Origin: JAWPNA01 sp045402695
GTDB taxonomy: Bacteria > Acidobacteriota > Polarisedimenticolia > JACPZX01 > DASXTC01
Length of the DNA stretch: 15,602 nt
Assembly (NCBI GenBank): GCA_045402695.1
Contig: JAWPNA010000400.1
Location: forward strand, 1-15,602
Reading direction: 5' to 3'
Below the pieces are notes generated by a model. It had not been told where the DNA came from, searched no databases, and saw only the letters and a program-made list of their open reading frames with translations. How positions within the stretch are numbered: position 1 is the stretch's first letter; each line of letters begins with the position of its first letter. Both the position numbers and the translations under genes were made by a program. This document shows, piece after piece, positions 8,601-13,882 of this stretch.

Positions 8601-10456
8601 GGGTCGGTGGGCTGCCCGCCGGTGAACGTTCCCGACAACTCGTCCTCATCGCCGATGCCGTCGTTGTCGTTGTCCAGGTCCAGCAGATCGCTGGCTCCAT
8701 CGCCGTCCCGATCGCTCAGGGTGAGGATGTACGCCTCGCCGCGGAAGTCCGGCTCCCGGGTCAGATCACCGATGGCGCCGATCAGGATCTCCGCCGCGCC
8801 GTCCCCGTTCAGGTCGCCCGCGGCCAGCGTGAACGCGGAGTGATCGTCCCTGGAGGCTCCCACGATGATCGTGTCCACTCGGTCGGGCAGGTGATCCACC
8901 GGCGTGTTGGGGTCGTACCCCGAGTCCACGGTGCGCGCCGTCCCCCGGTGCAGATCGATCCCTTTCATCCCCGACGAAGCCGGATCCAGAAACCCCGGGG
9001 ATCCCAGCATCACGTAAGTGGCTCCGACATTCACGCGCGTCTGGTCCTTGTCGTACCGGCGCGCGCCGGCCAGCAGATCGCCGATGCCGTCGCCGTCCAG
9101 GTCGCCCACGGTCACCGAGAAGCCGAGCTGATCGGCCGTCGTCGCGCCGAGCAGCGCCAGGTCGGCGCCGTCGGGGGAAGGCTCCGACGCCGGACTGGAG
9201 ACGATGGAAAGATTCACGGGTGCCTGCGGTAGTCCCGTGTTCGGATCGACCAGCTCGCGCCGCGCAGGTGAGTTGGGATCGATCTGCGATGTCCGGCCCT
9301 TCAGCACGTACACCTCTCCGGCGGTCGGGCGTGCCTCCAGGACCGAGTCGGCGAAGATCGCCCCCGCCACCATGTCGCCCAGGCCGTCGCCGTCGAGGTC
9401 CCCGCACGCGACGCTGTAGCCCATGTCGTCGCCGTTGGTCGAGCCGTGGATCGCCATGTCGGCCGACGAGGCGGAAACCTCTCCCGTGAAGTGTCCCGAG
9501 GCGATGTTCTCGCCCAGAAACAGCAGCGCCTCTCCCCGGTTCAGCCCCGCGTTGGCCGGACCGTCCCCGAAGATCGCTCCCACCAGCAGGTCGTCGTCGC
9601 CGTTTCCGTCCACGTCGCAGGAGGCCACCGCCTCGCCGAAGGCGTCCGCGGCATCGATGCCGAACAATGTCACCGCCGAGTCAGACGAGAGGTCCACCGT
9701 GGAGGTCGAGACCGGCAACGTCGAGCCGAAGACGACGTGCGCTGCCCCTGTATCGGCCTTGAGTGAGGGTGACGTCCTGTCGGCGTCGCGCGCGGTCACC
9801 ACCAGGTAGGTGTCGCCCAGGGTGCCCAGCGTCGCGCCTCCGACGGCGAAGCCCAGGAGATCGCCGGCTTTTGCCGCGGCGCCACGCGTCAACGTGAGCA
9901 CCGTGACACCCGGTGGCGGCGAGCCGACCGTGAACTCCTGGCCGGTCGCCAGATTACCCTGTCCCAGCACGACGAAGGCGCGTCCCGCGTCCTTCTTGCC
10001 CGCCGGATCGCTGAAGGGCGCACCCACGATGATGTCGCCGTAAAGGTCGCCGTCCAGATCGAACACCGCCACGGAAAAACCGAACTGCCCGACGGCGTCG
10101 GCGGTCCCGGCCGGGGCGTTGATGACGATGTCCGCGGCGTTGGGATCGCTGAAGTACGGGGCGGCGCCGGGCGCGGTCGAACCCAGGAATACGAACACCC
10201 TGTTCTCGGTGCGCTGCCCGACGACGGCGTCGGCCAAGCCGTCACCGTCCACGTCGCCGAACGCCACGGCCGATCCGAACTCGTGCGTGGCGCGCGCCGG
10301 ATCGTTCTGGGTGAGGAGAAACTCCTCGCTGTTGAGCGACCGTACGGCCTGGTCCCCGTCCAGAAAGACGACCGGGCGGGCGGATGCGGCCCGCGGCGCG
10401 TCCAGCGCCGTGACCAGCGCAACCACCGCGATCATCGAGATCCATGCTGCCCGCAT
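5639..10456 (-). CDS. Giant secreted FG-GAP propeller / thrombospondin type-3 repeat calcium-binding protein
   Basis: A 1605-residue exported protein. A signal peptide (MRAAWISMIAVVALVTALDA...ASA, about 1-25) is followed by seven FG-GAP repeats at about residues 59, 123, 200, 271, 344, 444 and 537, such as FGSAVAFGDVDGDGLADAVV. Seven repeats make one complete integrin-alpha-type beta-propeller. Residues about 578-1377 are acidic TSP3-type repeats (DxDxDGxxD), each able to bind calcium and together forming a stiff stalk. A further beta region follows, and the C-terminus (about 1485-1605) has ISWAPSEGSG, TYNLYLTT and GNAFLYLATGRADGVEGSLG, a module I recall from secreted proteins of Acidobacteriota and similar phyla. 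The start at 10456 is preferred over 10474 because GGGAGG stands 6 bases before it and the signal peptide is cleaner. It follows the barrel gene by 19 bases and overlaps the next gene. An adhesin or matrix role is inferred; no anchor or sorting signal was recognised. Confidence 0.92.
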   Translation of the reverse strand: MRAAWISMIAVVALVTALDAPRAASARPVVFLDGDQAVRSLNSEEFLLTQNDPARATHEFGSAVAFGDVDGDGLADAVVGQRTENRVFVFLGSTAPGAAPYFSDPNAADIVINAPAGTADAVGQFGFSVAVFDLDGDLYGDIIVGAPFSDPAGKKDAGRAFVVLGQGNLATGQEFTVGSPPPGVTVLTLTRGAAAKAGDLLGFAVGGATLGTLGDTYLVVTARDADRTSPSLKADTGAAHVVFGSTLPVSTSTVDLSSDSAVTLFGIDAADAFGEAVASCDVDGNGDDDLLVGAIFGDGPANAGLNRGEALLFLGENIASGHFTGEVSASSADMAIHGSTNGDDMGYSVACGDLDGDGLGDMVAGAIFADSVLEARPTAGEVYVLKGRTSQIDPNSPARRELVDPNTGLPQAPVNLSIVSSPASEPSPDGADLALLGATTADQLGFSVTVGDLDGDGIGDLLAGARRYDKDQTRVNVGATYVMLGSPGFLDPASSGMKGIDLHRGTARTVDSGYDPNTPVDHLPDRVDTIIVGASRDDHSAFTLAAGDLNGDGAAEILIGAIGDLTREPDFRGEAYILTLSDRDGDGASDLLDLDNDNDGIGDEDELSGTFTGGQPTDPLDPDTDRDGIQDGTELGFTCQGGGGVEVVSCDDPNAPFTSTDPGLSLFFKPDSHPDTVTDPLDQDSDDDGLPDGCIDGANAGPLGDGNCNGVEGEDFDGDGMLDSPGESDASNHDTDADGLTDGVERGLTGGGVPGLDGIPDAGPFEDGTDPTSPHFRTDADAGASRTDPISDDSDFDGIEDGTEDSDLDGAVAGDLDLNNLVDPLEIWSETDASDSDTDADGIVDGLEDRDADGALDAGESNPLDQDSDDDGLADGMEDADHDGIYGIVDGESSPALADTDGDGLPDGLEAGLMGAGVAGRNGTPDGGPGEDGTDTTSPSFVLDADAGASTTSPRLTDSDGDGITDGVEDADGNGAVAGDADLDHIVDATEIWTETDPAAADTDLDGLRDGQEDADGDGVVDPGESNPLDQDTDDDGLPDGWVDGANGQPVDGIAQPLEGEDRDRDGVFGPNDKESSPVEADLDGDGQMEADSDGDGLLDGVELGLLMGGGVNGRNGTPDGGPGGDGTDVTSPNFRPDGDPNAPATDPWDADTDNDGLPDGFIDGYNPNSTGMPAEGGMADGAASVYEGEDIDLDGALDPGETDPIFRDTDGDGVKDGTERGVTSPGVLGPDGLPDPPSGGVQDGTGGPALEFDLDDATLTPALDADADDDGLSDGTEDINSTGFVDGGETDPGDPDTDGDLLTDGLELGIIVPVIPDTDPNAGNFTPDQDPNTITFPTVADSDGGGTVDGLEDANRNGRVDAGEQNPENYPGDDDRSGVLEFTDVLNGMTVGSLTAGAPIFLRLDDDGDENLSPLAAETVSVTCVSSFPDTKTTLLTAVSITSAVFVGSLATNTSDPNTPAELAVGSGDTVTCTYTDDEDPIDVRFASLTAAATGSPAIPQFDIEISASGTISWAPSEGSGAPPPGPMTYNLYLTTPAALRASGIYTLASVACGLAQPQYADGAALQPGNAFLYLATGRADGVEGSLGEDSLGRPRPFTVRCEP
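6325..8722 (-). repeat. TSP3-type calcium-binding repeat region with nested long super-repeat
   Basis: Within the giant protein, short repeats of the form D-x-D-x-DG-x-x-D-G recur across about 2.4 kb. A longer unit is superimposed: a block reading G-x-PD-x-GP-x-x-DGTD-x-TSP-x-F appears at about 8127-8190, 7632-7697 and 7050-7110, with a decayed copy near 6700-6770. The first two copies share a downstream block AVAGD-x-DL-x3-VD-x2-EIW-x-ETD and then ESNPLDQD. Spacing between copies is unequal (roughly 490, 590 and 340 bases), so whole sub-units were probably gained or lost rather than the unit copied at a fixed length. Confidence 0.85.
8776..10279 (-). repeat. Seven FG-GAP repeats forming one beta-propeller
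   Basis: Seven copies of FG-x2-VA-x-GD-x-DGDG-x2-D-x3-G encode propeller blades at about 10217-10279, 10022-10087, 9795-9857, 9580-9642, 9361-9424, 9061-9125 and 8776-8845. Six keep the DxDGxGxxD-type calcium loop. The third reads GFAVGGATLGTLGDTYLVV and has lost the acidic ligands while keeping the blade pattern. Confidence 0.85.
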
Positions 10457-10462
10457 CGTTCG

Positions 10463-10468
10463 CCTCCC
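10463..10468 (-). promoter_or_regulatory. Ribosome binding site that decides the start of the giant protein
   Basis: GGGAGG on the minus strand lies 6 bases before ATG 10456. A second in-frame ATG at 10474 lies upstream of this site and has no such sequence before it, so the shorter start is preferred. Confidence 0.65.
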
Positions 10469-10475
10469 ACGCATC

Positions 10476-11906
10476 CTACCGGAACAGATAGCTCACCGAC
10501 GCAGCCACACGCGCTGCCTCGTCTCCGACGTCGGCAGCGACATCGAACGACAGGCTGTAGAAGCGCGCCCCCATACCCATCGTACCGCGCACCTGCGCGT
10601 CGCCTCCATCGAGAAACCCGCCGCCCTTGAGCGCCCCGCTCTCTCCTTCCAGCCCCGGCCGGTCGCCCGAAGCGTGCTGGAGATGCAGCGTGGGGTCCCC
10701 CAGCGTGTACAGCCCGCCCCTGATCGCGAGGGTCCAGGTCAGAAAGCTGATCCGGTACTCGCCGCCCAGGTGCACTTCGGTGGCGTCCTCGATCGTGTAG
10801 CTCACCCTCCTCACGAAGTCCGGGCGCGTGAGAACGTCTTCGCCCGTTCTGAGTCCTTCGAGCAGGTCCTCGTACTGGACCCGCTCCACGTCGCACGTGA
10901 ACGTGAGGCTCTGCAGTCTGGTGGAGGGGTGCCTCACGAACGGAGTCCAGGCCACTCCGAGCGCGGCCCGATCGGGGACCTTGACCACGTTGGTGAACGA
11001 CTCGCGCCCCCCGCCGGCCGACAGGTCCTCGCTGTGAGAAGCGATCTCGAACCGCGGGCCGCGGCGAAACACCGCCGCGACCCCCAGCGTCCGTAGCGGC
11101 TTCCAGTAGGTCCCGAAGGAGAACGCGAACGTCGTGTCGCTTCCGTCGGAGATCGTCCTCGCCAGCGGCTCGGGAGCGGTCCCCGTGAAGCGCGGATCGG
11201 TCATTCCAGTCACGGTGAACTGGAGAGGATCGGCCAGCAAACCCTCCGATTCGGCCGAGAGGTCCAGCCTGCCGACCACCAGAGCGCCGCCGGCCGAGAA
11301 GGTCGGAGTGATCCGCCAGCCGGCGGCCAGGTTGTAGAGAGCCATGTCGGCCTCGAGCCGGCCCCGCGAGATCCGTGTAATCTCGTCGCCTCCCGACGGT
11401 GTGACGGGCGCGCTGACGGGGGTCGTACGACTCTTCGCCCGCGCGGTGATCGAAAGATCGATCCCGAGGGTCCTGGAGATGCCCAGCACCAGAGGCCTGT
11501 CGAGCTTCAGAGGATGAGCGTACGACAGCAGGCCGAGGTTGGCTCCGCCGTCCACGGAGGACGCGCCTTCATAGCGTGACCCAGCGAAAGGGTTGATCGA
11601 ACGATCGAACCGGATCAGATCCGAGGACCTCGAGCTGGAGTCGAAGCTCGGAAATCCAACTTCCACCACCAGCTCTGGGTCGTCAATTGCGGTCAGGCGC
11701 GCGGGGTTGATGCGGGAGGCGGCCGCGTCGTCGCTGAGGGCCAGACTCGCGCCGCCCATCGCGGCGGCCCTCGCTCCGGGCGCCACCGAGGGGATCTGCA
11801 GGTGCCTGTAGATCTCCTCGTCGGTGATCGCGACGGCTGGAGAAGCGGCCGCGGCGCCCAGTGCCAGCACAACAGCCGCGGCCCCGCGCCGCCACGAGCC
11901 ACTCAT
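10476..11906 (-). CDS. Outer-membrane beta-barrel protein, FadL/PorV-like
   Basis: A 476-residue outer-membrane protein. Residues 1-26 are a signal peptide (MSGSWRRGAAAVVLALG...SPAVA). The mature N-terminus carries PGARAAAMGGASLALSDDA followed by ASRINPARL (about 43-70), a signature shared by FadL-type transporters and PorV/PorQ-like barrels, where an N-terminal plug precedes the barrel. The rest alternates polar and hydrophobic residues in strands with Gly-rich turns and ends SVSYLFR, with a near-terminal aromatic typical of barrels. It is the first gene of the minus-strand run and lies directly upstream of the giant secreted protein, so it could be its outer-membrane partner (inference). 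The strong GGAGG at 11923-11927 is 16 bases before the ATG, further than usual; see the findings for an alternative ATT start. FadL-like hydrophobic-solute uptake is the alternative role. Confidence 0.8.
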   Translation of the reverse strand: MSGSWRRGAAAVVLALGAAAASPAVAITDEEIYRHLQIPSVAPGARAAAMGGASLALSDDAAASRINPARLTAIDDPELVVEVGFPSFDSSSRSSDLIRFDRSINPFAGSRYEGASSVDGGANLGLLSYAHPLKLDRPLVLGISRTLGIDLSITARAKSRTTPVSAPVTPSGGDEITRISRGRLEADMALYNLAAGWRITPTFSAGGALVVGRLDLSAESEGLLADPLQFTVTGMTDPRFTGTAPEPLARTISDGSDTTFAFSFGTYWKPLRTLGVAAVFRRGPRFEIASHSEDLSAGGGRESFTNVVKVPDRAALGVAWTPFVRHPSTRLQSLTFTCDVERVQYEDLLEGLRTGEDVLTRPDFVRRVSYTIEDATEVHLGGEYRISFLTWTLAIRGGLYTLGDPTLHLQHASGDRPGLEGESGALKGGGFLDGGDAQVRGTMGMGARFYSLSFDVAADVGDEAARVAASVSYLFR

Positions 11907-11938
11907 CTCGCCGCGAATAGGCCCTCCTTAAACACGCT

Positions 11939-11978
11939 GCGGCATGGGCCGCGCATCACCGCGCCGGCTCCATGCCGC
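11939..11978 (-). promoter_or_regulatory. Potential 5' leader hairpin of the minus-strand operon
   Basis: GCGGCATGG (11939-11947) and CCATGCCGC (11970-11978) are a perfect 9-base inverted repeat around a 22-base GC-rich loop. It lies a few bases inside the predicted start of the minus-strand transcript and ends 12 bases before its GGAGG site. It could be a stabilising 5' stem-loop or an operator. No T-run follows, so it is not a typical terminator. Confidence 0.45.
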
Positions 11979-11986
11979 GGCTGCGG

Positions 11987-12016
11987 ATTATGGCATAGCC
12001 GCGAAAGAAGTGTCCA
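11987..12016 (-). promoter_or_regulatory. Sigma70-like promoter for the minus-strand operon
   Basis: On the minus strand the -35 is TGGACA (12011-12016), the spacer is 18 bases and the -10 is CATAAT (11987-11992). Ten of twelve positions match the consensus. The expected transcript start is near 11980, giving a leader of about 74 bases before the barrel gene. Assignment assumes a standard housekeeping sigma factor. Confidence 0.55.
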
Positions 12017-12018
12017 CC

Positions 12019-12047
12019 TTGACACCCCGGGGATCGGGTCCTAGACT
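12019..12047 (+). promoter_or_regulatory. Sigma70-like promoter for the helix-hairpin-helix/cysteine protein gene
   Basis: A perfect -35 TTGACA (12019-12024) is followed by a 17-base spacer and a -10 TAGACT (12042-12047). The transcript would start near 12054, with about 70 bases of leader before ATG 12124. Its -35 lies 2 bases from the -35 of the opposing promoter. Confidence 0.6.
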
Positions 12048-12123
12048 GATCCGTACTTCGTCAGCTTGTATCGGCCTGCGTCGCTCGCGTGAAGCGGGCG
12101 TGAAATCCTGGAGGATCATCCAG

Positions 12124-12876
12124 ATGTTCCCTTCTGATCCGGATCGTCATCGCGCATCCCGCGCGCCCGCCATCCTCCTGGGGCTCCCTGGCATCCTGGC
12201 TGTGGCGTTGCTGCTCGCACCTATGGCGTCGATCTGGAGCGCTTCCACTGAAGAGAAGCTTGCGGTTCCGGAGCCCGACAGTCCCCGCGGCATGTTGCTG
12301 AAAACCGTCTCGACCGCCCCCGAGAAAACCCTCTCGACGGCACCTGGGCTCTCGGCCCAGGTGGTGGCCAAGATCATGGCGCACCGCGCCGCTGGCGGTT
12401 CCTTCAAGACGATCGATGAGTTCAAGAAGGTAACGGGGATCTCGAAGCAGGAGCTCATCGCCGCACTCAAACCGTACAGGGAGCAGGCGACGGCGGTCGA
12501 GTCGGTGCGCGCGCCGGTGCCCGACCCCCCAGTCCCTCCTTCGAAGGCCGCGGCGCCGGTCGACCGGCGCGAAAAAGCCCCCGTCGCGGGGGCCGCCCTT
12601 CCAGGGGGCCCTCCCACATCCTCCACGGAGACAGGGGGGCCCATCGGCGAGGTGCGCCCCTTCTATGGGATTCTGCCCGGCTACGACGACCTCGACAAGA
12701 TCGACCCGGCCCTCAGAAAGCAGTTCCTCGAGATGGTCAACCGCGAGATGTGCGCCTGCGGGTGCACCGGGGAGACCGTCGCCTTCTGTCTCGTGAACGA
12801 CCCGGGATGTCCCGTCGTGAAGGCACGGGTGCGCAAGATCTACGAGGAGATCGTGGGCAAGCCTCAGAGCAAGTGA
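12124..12876 (+). CDS. Membrane-anchored or exported protein with ComEA-like helix-hairpin-helix and CxCxC cysteine tail
   Basis: A 250-residue protein. One hydrophobic segment (about 16-36) after a basic start acts as anchor or signal. Residues 74-118 (APGLSAQVVAKIMAHR, GGSFKTIDEFKKVTGISKQEL) are a ComEA-type helix-hairpin-helix, a non-specific DNA-binding fold when exported. A Pro/Ala-rich linker (129-175) leads to a C-terminal domain with cysteines 210, 212, 214, 222 and 229 (MCACGC, then FCLVNDPGC). A similar cysteine pattern occurs in some thioredoxin-fold and cytochrome-biogenesis-related proteins, but no such domain is present here. The start at 12124 has GGAGG 9 bases upstream; the frame continues upstream to an ATG at 11944 that precedes the predicted promoter and is rejected. 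The gene is convergent with the transporter gene 12 bases away. Function unknown; metal or redox chemistry at the cysteines is inference. Confidence 0.8.
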   Translation: MFPSDPDRHRASRAPAILLGLPGILAVALLLAPMASIWSASTEEKLAVPEPDSPRGMLLKTVSTAPEKTLSTAPGLSAQVVAKIMAHRAAGGSFKTIDEFKKVTGISKQELIAALKPYREQATAVESVRAPVPDPPVPPSKAAAPVDRREKAPVAGAALPGGPPTSSTETGGPIGEVRPFYGILPGYDDLDKIDPALRKQFLEMVNREMCACGCTGETVAFCLVNDPGCPVVKARVRKIYEEIVGKPQSK

Positions 12877-12888
12877 CCCACCCCTAAA

Positions 12889-13803
12889 CTACGTCATCTC
12901 CGCGGGTACGACCTCTCTCCTCCGCAGACGGCTCAGGATGATCGCGCCGAGGATGCAGGCCGCCCCCAGACCCAGGCCCGGCGTGAGGCAGTCGCCCATC
13001 AACCACACGCCGGACATCGTCCCAAACACCGGGACGAGGTTGGAGTAGAGCGCTGTCCGGAGGTTTCCCACCCTCTTGACGGACCGGTACCAGAGGACGT
13101 ACGAGACCACCAGCGCGAAGACGAAGGAGTAGAGGAGCCCCGCCCAGGCCAAGGGCGGCACCGCGGCCCAGTCCTGGGCGAAGATCTCGGGCAGGGCCGG
13201 CGGCACCATCAGCAGCGCGCCGATCGTGAGCGTGACGGCGGTGACGCGCAGCGGCGAGTATCGCGACAGCATCCGCGCGGAGAGCACCGTGTATGTGGAC
13301 CAGCACAGCACGGCCCCGAACACGAGCAGGTCACCCAGCATCGGGCCGCCGCCGGTGACGGGCAACGGTCCGCCCTTGCCCGCGACGATCAGGTAGACCC
13401 CCAGGAACGCGAGGATCGCCGCGGCCCCGCCGGCCGGTCCGATCCGCTCGTGACCGGCGAGGCGCGACATGAGCCCCACCACGATCGGCGTGCTGCCGAA
13501 GATGAGCGACGTGCTCGAGGCGGTGGTGCGGGCCAGGCCCTCGATGAAGCAAAGCTGGTAGAGCGTGTGGCCGACGATCCCCAGCAGGATCATCCGGGCC
13601 ATGTCCTGCCTCCGCACAGCCAGCGAGCCTTCCTGCCATCGCGCCAGAACGAGCAGCGCGATGGACGCGCAGGCGAACCGGACGCAGTTGAACGCCAGCG
13701 GCTGCACGTCGCGCAGGCAGACCTTCACGACGGTGACGTTGAAGGCCCAGAACAGCACCACGAGCATCAGCTCGGCGTCGTCCAGGCCGAGAGCGCGTTT
13801 CAC
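12889..13803 (-). CDS. EamA/DMT-superfamily transporter (RhaT/YdcZ-type permease)
   Basis: A 304-residue inner-membrane permease with about ten hydrophobic helices in two homologous halves, the EamA layout. The first half has AFNVTVVKVCLRDVQPLAFNCVRF and GLARTTASSTSLIFGSTPI, both typical of the family. The second half starts near MLGDLLVFGAVLCWSTYTVLSARML and contains ALYSNLVPVFGTMSGVWLMGDCLTP, the conserved loop of the second repeat. Family members export amino acids, metabolites or drugs; the substrate cannot be told from sequence. The start is taken as GTG at 13803, with GAGG 8 bases upstream and a length normal for the family. An open frame running to 14001 would overlap the divergent DUF1028 gene and adds a basic, unconserved tail. 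It converges on the preceding plus-strand gene. Confidence 0.88.
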   Translation of the reverse strand: MKRALGLDDAELMLVVLFWAFNVTVVKVCLRDVQPLAFNCVRFACASIALLVLARWQEGSLAVRRQDMARMILLGIVGHTLYQLCFIEGLARTTASSTSLIFGSTPIVVGLMSRLAGHERIGPAGGAAAILAFLGVYLIVAGKGGPLPVTGGGPMLGDLLVFGAVLCWSTYTVLSARMLSRYSPLRVTAVTLTIGALLMVPPALPEIFAQDWAAVPPLAWAGLLYSFVFALVVSYVLWYRSVKRVGNLRTALYSNLVPVFGTMSGVWLMGDCLTPGLGLGAACILGAIILSRLRRREVVPAEMT

Positions 13804-13804
13804 G

Positions 13805-13834
13805 TTGACAGCCTCGGAAAAGGTTGAGTAGTCT
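13805..13834 (+). promoter_or_regulatory. Possible promoter for the DUF1028 gene
   Basis: TTGACA (13805-13810), 18 bases, then TAGTCT (13829-13834). The -35 is perfect; the -10 keeps only the first, second and last consensus bases. It overlaps the ribosome site of the divergent transporter gene, so the two starts may interfere. GAGGTG (13870-13875) is the ribosome site 7 bases before ATG 13883. Confidence 0.35.
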
Positions 13835-13882
13835 GGCGGGGTAAGGATACAACACCGCTCCTTCCTCCCGAGGTGATCCGTC

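Noticed and set aside
6325..8722. Repeats considered as a CRISPR array or minisatellite
   Set aside because: Units are in-frame TSP3 codons of uneven length with no constant repeat and unique spacer structure.
8258..9232. Plus-strand frame of 324 codons with Val/Gly/Ile-rich sequence
   Set aside because: Antisense reading of the FG-GAP and TSP3 repeats; the repeated GAC/GGC codons keep this frame open.
12853..12881. GTGGG...CCCAC inverted repeat at the 12876/12889 junction
   Set aside because: Only 5 bases of stem with a 19-base loop and no T-run; likely chance in GC-rich DNA.
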